Positions 34,500-44,507 of a DNA stretch of 64,000 bases are shown here, one piece after another (position 1 is the stretch's first letter; each line of letters opens with the position of its first letter). The translations under genes and the position numbers were made by a program. This stretch comes from Exophiala sp. HKRS030 (taxonomy: Eukaryota > Ascomycota > Eurotiomycetes > Chaetothyriales > Herpotrichiellaceae), in assembly GCA_023897205.1 (NCBI GenBank), contig JAHWDD010000005.1, forward strand, positions 558,001-622,000. The letters are read 5' to 3'. The notes beneath the pieces are model-generated. The model did not search any database, was not told the origin of the DNA, and was given only the letters and a program-made list of their open reading frames with translations.

Positions 34500-36453
34500 A
34501 TGGCAGGCCAGCCTCTTGCATTACTCGCCTTTATATACATTGCGACTGGTGTATCTGCAGCATTCACTTGGCCATCGTATTCCTTTCCATCTTACGCTAC
34601 ACCAGTACCAAAACCGCCGCCAACCACTTACGCACGTCCTTTCGTGGCAGTGTCCAGCCTTGTCCCCAACCAGACCACGACAACTTGGCTAAGCATAGCA
34701 ACCCCGACGGATTCGACCGCAAAGTATGGCAATTATGCTTGGTCTGCCTTGTGGACGGGCCTCAATAGCAGTGTCACGCCTCCGCCCTTCACGACCACTC
34801 CAGCTGCAACGCCTATCCCAAGCAGCGAATTGATCAAGCCACCCCAGCTGCCTTTCACCATAGGCCATGACCACAACCATACATTCTCCCAGGATTTTAT
34901 CTTCGGCTTTGGTTCGTCCGCCGTGCAGGGAGAGGGTGCCAGCATGAATGAAGGACGTGGTCCCTCCATAACGGAGAAGCTGTTCAACGGGTCGAGTATT
35001 GCATACTTGGGCTACTATCTGTACAAGCAGGACATCGCAAGAATGGCGGCCGCCGGCGTACAAAGCTATACATTTAGCATTTCCTGGACTAGGATCCTTC
35101 CGTTCGGCATGCCGGGCTCTCCAGTCAATCAGGAAGGCATCGACCATTACGACGATCTAATCAACACCCTGCTCGAGTATGGCATTTCCCCGATGGTGAC
35201 CCTGACCCATTATGATACGCCCTTGTACTACTATACCAACACTTCGTTCAAGTGAGTTTATCACCCAGAAACTTGCAGCAATCTACTCCCCCATCCTTGC
35301 TTCTCCCGTTCCCTCGAATTCGTCCGATCTATCGTGAAGCTGATGAGAACTGAGTCTCTTCTTTTAGCGGTTGGGATCATCCAGAGTTTGTGGAAGGCTT
35401 TGTCAACTACGCGAAAATCGTCCTGTCACACTACGCTGACCGAGTGGGCCACTGGGTGTCAATTAACCAGCCTACAACCGATGCGATCGCCTTCAACAAC
35501 TGGAAGTCGAGCTACAATGTTGTCATGGCACATGCGCACGTAGTCCACTGGTATCGCGAGGTCTTGAAAGGCACGGGCAAGTGGACCATGAAGCTGAGTC
35601 TGCAGAAAGGCTTCACACTACCCCTCGATCCACGCAATGCTTCACACGTCGAGGCTGCAGAGCGAGAACTCGACTTTACCATTGCTCAGTTTGCAAATCC
35701 GCTCTTCTTGGGCGAGCAAGTTCCCGAGTCCTTGTTTGCTGCGTTGGGGGATCGTGCGCCCACCTACACTGACGAGGAGCTCGGGTACGTCAATGGCACC
35801 TGTGACCTCTTCTCTCTCAACTTTTACTCGGCTGAATACGTGACCCCGCCTCCAGGAGGGTTTGATGCTTGCATCAAGAACTCCTCCTCGCCAATCTCTC
35901 CCAAATGCGTGACCGGCCTTACTGCTCGGAATCACTGGGATGTCGGAGTAACCAGCAATGTCGGGCGAATGGTAGGTCTCTACTGTCTTTCACACACACT
36001 CCGTGGCCTTCACCCATACACGATAAGGGGGAAATAGTAACTAACTCTATATGTGTTTTCTTGCTTGGTAAACAATAGATGGGGGTGACAGAACTCCGCC
36101 CTTTCTTTCGCTATGTGTGGTCCCGCTGGCAATCTCCAGGTGGCATCATCGTCCCCGAATTCGGCTGGGCACCTTTCGAATCCTCGGCAATGTCAAAGGC
36201 TCAGCAGCAATCCGACATTATGGGTTCGGTCTGGTATCAGTCCATGTTGAACGAGATGCTCAGGGCCACCAATGAAGATGGCGTTCCGTTCGTCGGTGCT
36301 CTCGGATGGTCCTTCCTGGATAACTGGGAGTTCGGATCTTTTCGCCCCCAGTACGGTGTTGTGGGTTGGAACTCGACGACTTTGCAGCGATATTACAGGC
36401 GGACAATCTTTGATTTCTTGGACTTTGTGAATCTACGTCGGAAAGTGACCTGA
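34500..36453 (+). CDS. secreted glycoside hydrolase family 1 protein with Gln at the acid/base position, 3 exons
   Basis: Exons 34500-35251, 35368-35971 and 36079-36453 give 576 residues. A signal peptide (LLAFIYIATGVSA) is followed by a Pro/Thr-rich linker to about residue 115, then the GH1 barrel (FIFGFGSSAVQGEGA, YTFSISWTRILPFG, LDNWEFG). The usual NEP acid/base motif reads SINQPTTD, with Gln285 in place of Glu, while the nucleophile Glu479 is kept (IIVPEFGWAPF). Plant myrosinases also have Gln here and act on thioglucosides whose aglycone leaves easily. The protein may therefore act on activated glycosides or be a weak hydrolase. N-glycosylation sites (NSS, NGS, NTS) fit secretion. Confidence 0.88.
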
Positions 36454-36852
36454 AGAGATTCACTCATACTGATTGTTCTCTTATCTGTTGAGGAGGTATT
36501 CCCTTGGTTGAATGGGAAAAATCCACCTACGAGATAATAAGTCAGTACAATGAGTACCGAGGGTATTATCGATCGATATAGAGTTGGATGGGTACTAAAG
36601 GGTCTTTGGCCATGGAGTGGGTTTATAGAATTAGTAGGCAGCCAAGATCTGGTCATGATTTTATTACCCCCCTCTACGACCATCGGCATCCGAGGTACAT
36701 GACCAAGTCATAAAATACGAGTCAGTTGCGCCACGCCCATTCAACCATGGCGAGACGTCTCGTATAAAACACGAACATAAAGCTCGCCAACCTAGAGCTT
36801 CAATAAACAAAAGGAGAGACAGAGAGAGTGAGAACCTCGAAAATCGTCCGTC
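36454..36852. other. intergenic between GH1 and ThDP enzyme
   Basis: About 400 bp holding the GH1 terminator region and the promoter of the next gene; TATAAAAC at 36763-36770 is a possible TATA element about 85 bp before the ATG. Confidence 0.4.
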
Positions 36853-38999
36853 ATGTCCGAGAACCGTCGTCGAATGGATTGGCAGCAGCCCCCAAAAAGG
36901 GAGCTATTGGGAGGCGATCTACTCGCTCAGTCGTTGAAACAACTGGGCGTCGACGTATGCTTCGGCTTACATGGAGGTCATCTCGACGCCTTTCTCATCG
37001 GTTGCTCTCTTGTCGACATCAAGATCATCGACACGAGGCACGAAACCACCGCCGTTCAAGCGGCCGAAAGCTACGCCAAACTCTCTGGTAAAGTTGGGTT
37101 TTGTTTCGTGACGGCAAACAGCGGGTAAGATTGACTCTGTCTGCTTTTTCCTTTTTTTTTTGGCTGGTCAGGAAAGTCAGTACTAAGATGATTCATCTTT
37201 GTGGTTTCACAGATTTGGCAATGCCCTTCCAGGTCTGGCAACGGCTTACGCTGACCGTTCACCCATTTTCGTCGTCACATCTTCGCCTCCTCTCCGAGAC
37301 GCCGAGACGAACTGTCTTCAGGGGTTTCACGATCAGGTTGTTTTGGCGAAGCCGGTCAGCAAGTTTGCTCATCGAGTGACGAGTACGTACAATGCCGCGT
37401 ATTGTTCCCTTCCGCTTTTCGTTCCGCGTTCCTTCTCCCTTTCTGTGTCAGGACCCCTTCTCCATCGATGATATTAGGAAACATAATCTGTATTGTTGTG
37501 CATCGAAGATAAAGCCCCTTTTTATTTTCCTGGTTTCTGTTGCTGGAGCAGAGAATGAGAGCTAAGTCGAACCCCCTTTTGGCAACATTTTAGACGTCGA
37601 AGAAATACCACGAATCGTCAGTCATGCATACAGAACTGCCATCGGAGGTATTCCAGGACCTGTCGTGGTCGATTTCCCCATCGACATTTTGTTTCATCCG
37701 CCCCGGATGAATGCTATTGAGTGTGGCTCTCTTACCTGCAGTCCCGCCGTGGCGCCGTACCCTAATCCGGCCGCACTCGACGAACTCATCGACATCTGGA
37801 AATCGGCCCAGCGACCAGTAATCATCGTCGGCACTGGAGCTGCCCGAGCCACGTCCAGAGATTCAAAGTCTAGTCTCCTCCTGGACATGGCTGAGGCGAC
37901 GGGGACCCCAGTGTACTATTCACAAAAGTACATTCCAGCCCTGCCCTTCGAATCCCCTTACCGAGGAGGCTACGCGGCTCTCCTGGCCCGTCTGCCGTTT
38001 CTTCAGAAGAAACAACCGGACTTTGTGCTGCTCCTGGGCGCGAGAACGGGATTTTTATTGGGAGGGAGATCCGGTGCCATAATTTCTAACGACTCGGCCA
38101 CGAAAGTGGTGCAGGTGGACCTCGATGCCGGAGAAATCGGGAGATCCAGCGCAATCGATCTGGGCATCGTTTCAGATGCGACCAATTTCATCAAGGCCTT
38201 GCTGGAAAAAGTCAGCGTCAACAACAAGAATTCGATCCAACCCCAAAATGCATGGATCCAAGACCTTCAATCCCTCAAAACGATGAAGTCCCCTCACGAA
38301 GACGACGCCGAGCGTTGCCCCGACGGGCGCCTACATCCTTTCTTGATGGTGAAGGGCATCTACGAGTCGTTGCCGGAAGGGTCAATCGTCATCATCGACG
38401 GGGGTGAGATAGGAGTCTGGGCGATGGAACTACTCGAACGGGCTCGCCCAGCCGGTGCCATGGTGGCGACGGGATATCTGGGGTTCCTGGGCAACGGCTG
38501 GGGGTACAGTATCGGGGCGGCGCTGGCATGTCCAGATCGCTTGATCGTCAACGTTCAAGGGGATGGCTCGGCCGGGTTCCACATCCAGGAACTCGACACG
38601 TTCGCACGTCACGGACTCAACGTTTTGACGGTCGTGGCCAACAATTATTTCTGGGGCATGAGTGTCCACGGTCAGGACTTGATCTACGAGGACGAGGACC
38701 CTGCCCGGGTTGCCAGTACCTTGTCTCCGAACTGTCGTTTCGACCTCGTCGCGCAGGGGTTCGGTTGTAAAGGAATCATCGTGCAAGAGAGTGTCGAAGA
38801 AGCCCGAGCCGCGATCAAGAAACTCACGTCGTCGACGACAAAAGGACCGGGGTTGCTGAACGCCATCATCTCAAAGACTCCCGTCACCATGGCGACCAGG
38901 GGAATGGTCGGGAAGACGAATGATAAAGATTGGATCGTCGTACCATATTACGACAACGTACCAAGGCCATACTATAAAGACGACAGTGCGGCAAGGTAG
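36853..38999 (+). CDS. benzaldehyde-lyase-like thiamine-diphosphate enzyme, 3 exons
   Basis: ThDP-dependent carboligase/lyase family member, 615 residues from exons 36853-37124, 37213-37382 and 37594-38999. The N-terminal domain reads GLHGGHLDAF and IIDTRHET, with His40, His43, Glu64 and Gln127 (ETNCLQG). From memory, these align with His26, His29, Glu50 and Gln113 of bacterial benzaldehyde lyase at a constant offset of 14. The C-terminal ThDP/Mg motif is GDGSAGF..NN. Benzaldehyde lyase splits benzoins into aryl aldehydes; acetolactate synthases and 2-hydroxyacyl-CoA lyases are more distant alternatives. No peroxisomal signal (ends DSAAR). Its product would suit the aromatic-type ALDH at 28527. 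Confidence 0.87.
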
Positions 39000-40041
39000 T
39001 CAATCAGCAACTTAGTCTTTTGCTTTTTTTTGGCCGAGGGCTCGTTGTTGAGACGAAGAAATGAAGAATGAGCGATCGGCTGCATTGTATTAAGAACGAA
39101 AGAGTATGGTGTCATTGATACTCAAGGCGTTCAAGGCCGAGAAAGGTGGGGGAAAAGGGCAGCTTCTGCAATGATTCAGACCTGATCATTGAGGAGGGTA
39201 ATGAATTTGGACACAATACTGTCATCGTAGAAAGTGACACTCTACCGTGGGAAAGCTTTAAGATCATTTATTGTCTCGAGCAAGGCCCCGCCAGTCTTGA
39301 CTTGGGATCCGTCAAGGTCACTCACGATCTTGACATACCCTTTGAATAGCTTGTTCATCAAAGCTAGGCCGTCATGTCCGATTCGAGGTACTACTCTCTG
39401 ACATGTTGTGTCTGGGTCCGTAAGGCCGACTGGTATGTCGGAAGTTAAAAAACTCCCGTTGCAGATTGGACACGAGGGCGAGACCAGTCACCACAGGAAT
39501 TGATGGAGGTGGAAGATGGGTGTCCCAAAGTGAAAAAGTGACCGTCGGCGAAGAACCTCTTCACGAACAAGGAGAGGGGTCTTCAAAGAGTGTATTGACG
39601 CCGAAAAAGACAAAAACGAAAAGAAAAGCACGTGCTCAAGAGTTCTCCGGGTGAAGTTGCGGTGTTGTCTAAACCCCCCGGAGTTCGGTGAAGTTGTGGT
39701 GTTTTCGAGTTCGTTGCCACCACTGCTCCATCCATACTTTGCCTCGTAAAGTGGGTTTCCCTCCGGAGATCTGGGGTTTCTGTTGCAAATCATGCGGACG
39801 ACACCTCCTCCCCCCTGTTGACAATGATGACAGACACCGCCGCAGCCTATATATGAGACGAAAGTCAGTGAGTATTTTGATATACATTTAACCTCATTCA
39901 GATCAGTAGGTTTTCGAATTGACAGTCACGTCTCTAGGAGAACTCGAATCAAGTAACCTGGCCATTATATCACATCAAATCACATCACAGTGCTGAAAAG
40001 TCTTGGACCATAATAAAGAACGGAAAACCAAAAGCAAAAAC
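39000..40041. other. 1 kb intergenic, no gene seen
   Basis: Short ORFs on both strands overlap around 39466-39890 without domains. The stretch before 40042 has repeated ATCACATC units (39969-39987) that may belong to the VOC gene promoter. Confidence 0.35.
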
Positions 40042-40743
40042 ATGGCACCATCAGCTACTCACAACAACAACAACGGCTCAGTCAGACCCACAGCACCAGG
40101 GGCAAAGACTGCTACTGCGAAGAACGGTAAACCCATCGTCCGCCAGACACCCAGGATCCTCGCGCACGTCGTCTTTCGAACCACGCCGGCCAACTACAAA
40201 CCCATGATCCAGTTCTACTGCAACCTGCTCAACGCGCACGTCGTGCACGAGGACCCCGTGCTGGCCTTTTTGGCGTACGACGACGAACACCACCGCATCG
40301 CCATCATCTGCTCGCCCGACGCGGTCCCCAAACCAAAGGACGTCACGCACGCCGGCCTGGACCACATCGCCTTCACGTACCCGACGCTCACCGCACTCTC
40401 TCACCAGTACGTGTACCTGAAGAACTGCGACACCCCGATCCTGCCGCTGTGGTGCGTCAACCACGGCCCCACGACGAGCATGTACTACCGCGACCTCGAC
40501 GGGAACAAGATCGAGCTGCAGGTGGACAATTTCGACGACCCGGACGAGGCGAACGATTTCATGGCCGGGGAAAAGTACGACGCGAACCCGATGGGCACGG
40601 ATTTCGACCCGGATGGGTGGAGCGAGTACATACTCGGCAAGGCGACCGCGGATGGCCAGGAAGGGTTGTCGGCCAAGGAGATTAGAGATTTGAAAATGAG
40701 AAAGGAGATCGGGGAAAGGAAGGAATTGCCCGCCGGATTTTGA
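40042..40743 (+). CDS. VOC-fold protein, extradiol-dioxygenase-like
   Basis: Single exon, 233 residues, of the vicinal oxygen chelate superfamily (glyoxalase / dihydroxybiphenyl dioxygenase). Two babbab modules carry likely metal ligands: His in LAHVVF, His in LDHIAF and Glu in NKIELQVDNF, plus conserved HGPTTSMYYRDLDGN. That 2-His-1-carboxylate set is the type I extradiol dioxygenase pattern, which opens catechol rings beside the hydroxyls with Fe(II). Some VOC relatives are not dioxygenases, so the reaction is inferred. The N-terminus (about 30 residues) is Asn/Thr-rich and probably disordered. Its place between ThDP lyase and monooxygenase supports a role in aromatic breakdown. Confidence 0.85.
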   Translation: MAPSATHNNNNGSVRPTAPGAKTATAKNGKPIVRQTPRILAHVVFRTTPANYKPMIQFYCNLLNAHVVHEDPVLAFLAYDDEHHRIAIICSPDAVPKPKDVTHAGLDHIAFTYPTLTALSHQYVYLKNCDTPILPLWCVNHGPTTSMYYRDLDGNKIELQVDNFDDPDEANDFMAGEKYDANPMGTDFDPDGWSEYILGKATADGQEGLSAKEIRDLKMRKEIGERKELPAGF

Positions 40744-41761
40744 AAAGAGAGAGAGGGGGAGGGATCTCTCGAATTTCTCTGGAATTAGCAGTATGAAGTA
40801 TGGTATCTGAAGCGTGGATGGACGGTTTCTGTTTGCACTTGTATGTATGTAATTGAGTGGAAAAATGCATTGCCATCGACTGGTTATAAGCAATTTTAGG
40901 TCCAGGCCTTTCGGCTAGTTACTTTGACCACGGAAAATCAATCGTGGTTAGTAGCTGATTACGTCGACCGCTGGAACATCAACGACAAATATTCTGCAAC
41001 AGTACAGCGACAGTGGGTAGTTGACATATGGTAACCGCACATTTGGTTCCACAGGGTATCCCGCAGACAGTCCCTCTTTTGTTGATGACTGGTTTTGCGA
41101 GTAAATATTTGACATTCGCCTCACCAAACAGGAAGAATTGATTGGTTGACCGAGATACGGCAAGTCCTAAATCATCTTTCTGTCCTCCGTATGTGAGTGG
41201 CCTCTTTACCAACACGAGAGCAAATTGTCGAGATCCTAGCTAGCACTTCGGGTGTTAGTAACTGGGGGTTACCCCGATGGGCGTCCCAGGACCTGGACCG
41301 CCCACCCTTCCACCCTCCACAGACGGCGACAGCGATGCAACAAAGGTGGTGAAGCCGGGTGGGCTTCCAGACTCGGTGCCGGACCAATTGATGCGCGTTC
41401 CCAAGCATAAAATGGGGTATTCCGGCTCGTGAACTGACCTTGAACCACCGGGTTTATCCCACATCCCCCAGACCCCAGGCGATCTGTAACCGTCGTTCCC
41501 CATTGGATTGTGCGGAATCGAATGTGCCCGGGGCCTCTGTATTGTCTTTGAACTGTGGGAACTTTTTCTCAGGTGATGGATTCCATGTCCCTTCGGATGG
41601 TGGATTCGGGATGGGACGCGCACATACTATAAGACTCTGAGGGCCCCATGTCTTGCCCGAGCTTCAGTCTTTCCACCTGAAACTTTTTTGGATAGAAATC
41701 AAAAGAAGGGAAAGGCCCAAGACATTCCAACACACCCCAATCTAGATTCAAAAACCTCATC
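40744..41761. other. 1 kb intergenic before the monooxygenase
   Basis: No gene seen. ORFs at 41255-41623 and 41699-42056 (minus) are featureless or shadows of the monooxygenase first exon. Confidence 0.35.
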
Positions 41762-43711
41762 ATGGGTGAAGCAGCACCACAACACTGGATGGATCCACGA
41801 TGCATTGATGATTACCGACCTCTTCGTGTGATCGTGGTTGGAGCTGGTATCTCCGGCATCCTGGCATCGATCCGATTGCCTCAGAGAATCTCGAACCTGT
41901 CGCTCCAAGTATATGAGAAGAACTCTGATGTCGGCGGCACTTGGTTTGAAAATCGATACCCGGGATGTGCTTGTATGTGAACCGAACCGAAGCACCCACA
42001 CCACTCTTCGAGAAGCCTACGCATGCTGACATGATTTTCCTTTGGCTAGGTGACATTCCCGCACATACGTACCAGGCGACATTCGAGCCTAATCACGAAT
42101 GGTCGCAGTTTTATGCCACGTCGCAAGAAATCCATCGGTATTGGAAGAAAGTCGTCGCCAAGTATGACTGTATGCGACACATCAAGCTCAACCATCAGAT
42201 TGTCAAGGCCCAATGGGATGAATCGCAAGGAAAGTGGCAAGTACAGGTAAGTTCTTGACTTGTTGTTTTTCGTGTCCCAGTGACCGTGTGATCGCTGACA
42301 CTGCAGCCTCCAGGTCAAGAACACTCAAGACGGTAGCATCATAGATGACTCTTGTGATGTGCTGTTGTCGGCCACCGGTGCGTTGAACGACTGGAAGTGG
42401 CCTCAGATCCCAGGTCTTCAAGACTTCAAAGGGAGTTTGTTGCACAGTGCAAGTTGGGATGAATCTTTCGACTGGACGGTGAGTTCGCTGTCTAAGAGTG
42501 TGTCTATCTTCTGGATGCTGATGTTGGCGGATGCAGAACAAACGGCTGGCAGTCATCGGCAATGGTTCCAGTGGCATCCAGATCGTGCCAGCGGTGCTGG
42601 CCAAGTCCAACCATGTGGACCATTATATTCGAGGCCGAACGTGGCTATCGCCGACCTTTGCACGAGAGAAGGTCGATTTGATGGGGAAAGGCCTTGACAA
42701 TTGTAAGTTTAGACCGCCGTGAATGCCACTTGGCTCTTCACATACTGATGTTGGTGGTGATCAGTCTCTTTCTCGGAAGAAGATATCAAACGATTCCAGA
42801 CCGATCCTGATTTCTACGAAAAGTTCCGAAAGGATATCGAACTCGAACTCCAGACTGTGCATGCCGTGACGATGAAAGGAACTCCCGAGCAACTTGGGGC
42901 TGTTGAGGTGTTTACCGAAAATATGAAACGGCGTCTGGAAGGCAAGCCTTCCCTGGTGGACACTCTGATGCCTTCGTTCCCTCCGGTGTGTCGACGATTG
43001 ACGCCAGGGCCTGGCTACCTCGAGGCCTTGACTGATCCCAAGGTTGATGTGATCACGACGGGGATTGAAAAGGTCGATGCGACTGGAATTATCACGACTG
43101 ATGGCCAGCATCATCCTGTGGACGCCATCATTTGCGCGACGGGCTTCGATACCACATTCAGCCCTCGATTCCCCATTATCGGTCAACGAGGTGTCACTAT
43201 GGCTGAGAAGTGGAAGGACATTCCTTCAACATACCTGTCGTTGGCCACGGATGGATTCCCTAACTACTTTATCTCACTGGGGCCGAATTCAGCACTGGGA
43301 ACGGGGAATCTCCTGCTTCTGATCGAGAAGGTCATTGACTATGTCACTTTTTGTCTGGCCAAGATGCAGAGAGACAACATCCGAAGCATGGCGCCCCGGC
43401 CAGATGCTGTCGAGACCTTTGTCAAGTACTGCGATGAATATTTTTCGACCACGGTCTTCTCCATGGACTGCCGGAGTTGGTATAAGGGCGGTACCTCAGA
43501 TGGCCGAGTCAGTGCGCTCTGGCCGGGATCTTCACTGCATTCCATGAGGGCGCTCGCGCATCCTCGGTGGGAGGACTTTGTTTACGAGTATGAGAGCGAG
43601 AACCCGGCTACGTGGATTGGAAACGGTTGGACGGTCAACGAGAGGGACAAGAAGGTCAATGTGAATTACCTGAACAGGGATCAGATCGACTTTCCTGCAG
43701 TTCCATCTTGA
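41762..43711 (+). CDS. Baeyer-Villiger-type flavin monooxygenase, 5 exons
   Basis: FAD/NADPH enzyme inserting oxygen next to a ketone to give an ester or lactone. Exons 41762-41972, 42050-42246, 42314-42478, 42537-42702 and 42765-43711 give 561 residues. FAD motif GAGISG (27-32) is followed by YEKNSDVGGTW. The BVMO fingerprint FKGSLLHSASWD (174-185, FxGxxxHxxxWD) precedes the NADPH motif GNGSSG (199-204), and ICATGFDTTF completes the pattern. The presence of the full fingerprint separates it from N-hydroxylating and FMO relatives. Substrate unknown; the setting suggests an aryl or cyclic ketone. Confidence 0.92.
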
Positions 43712-44507
43712 GATGTGATTGTGGTCTATGTATTGATGGGTTTGGTGTCATTGCAGGGCGTTCCCCGGAAGGTGCATACAGGTATTTGTTCAACTCGAAA
43801 GGAGTATACGGGTACGAAGACTCGATAGAAGACAGAAGAAGCATTCAAGAGCTACATGATATGAGGCGAGATGCACCTAGATATCAATGAATCAGTATTC
43901 CGAACAGGGCCGATGATAGCGTTATCACCAAGTCCCTGGCATCACAATTCCTCGCTTAATAACCATGAGAACCCTTTTGGAAGCCCTACTGAAATCGATT
44001 AATGAGCCCGGCCCTCCCGGCACCAACTACAGAGTCTATGCAGGACCCCCGAACAGCCCGCCAGACTGGTAATCGAACGTTCTTGGAGAACCCCCAACTC
44101 GTAACTCCGTACAACGCAAGGCCTTCTTTAGGGGCCGAATAAGGTATCGTTAGGGCTGCTAAGGCCCAGGATGTGACCCCGCACCTGGAGAACTACCGCC
44201 CACGGGCTCCCACGGGCGCCCACGAGGCCAATGGAAGAAGATGACAGGTGACCAGCACTAGACCCTTTCTAAGCCCCTGCTAAGCCACTTTCATGCCTAG
44301 TCATCCCCAAATCTCTGCGGAGACGACTGGGCGATTGGGCCATTTGGGCGACGCTTACACAGTTTGACCTCGAATTACCAACTAAAGGACCAAACCTTTC
44401 TCGCCTTTTTTCTCCTCATCCTATTCCACTAATTGATTTCCACGATTGCGACGACGATAACGAGAACGACGACAACGACAACAAACGACCACGCTCTCGC
44501 CGGCGCC
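43712..44507. other. 0.8 kb intergenic, regulator promoter
   Basis: No gene seen. CCCACGGGC-like units repeat three times around 44199-44226. The leader just before 44508 is rich in ACGA/ACAA repeats (44445-44488). Confidence 0.4.

Noticed and set aside
40078..40893. 271-codon minus-strand ORF over the VOC gene
   Set aside because: Antisense shadow with Val/Arg-rich composition; the plus strand has clear VOC motifs.
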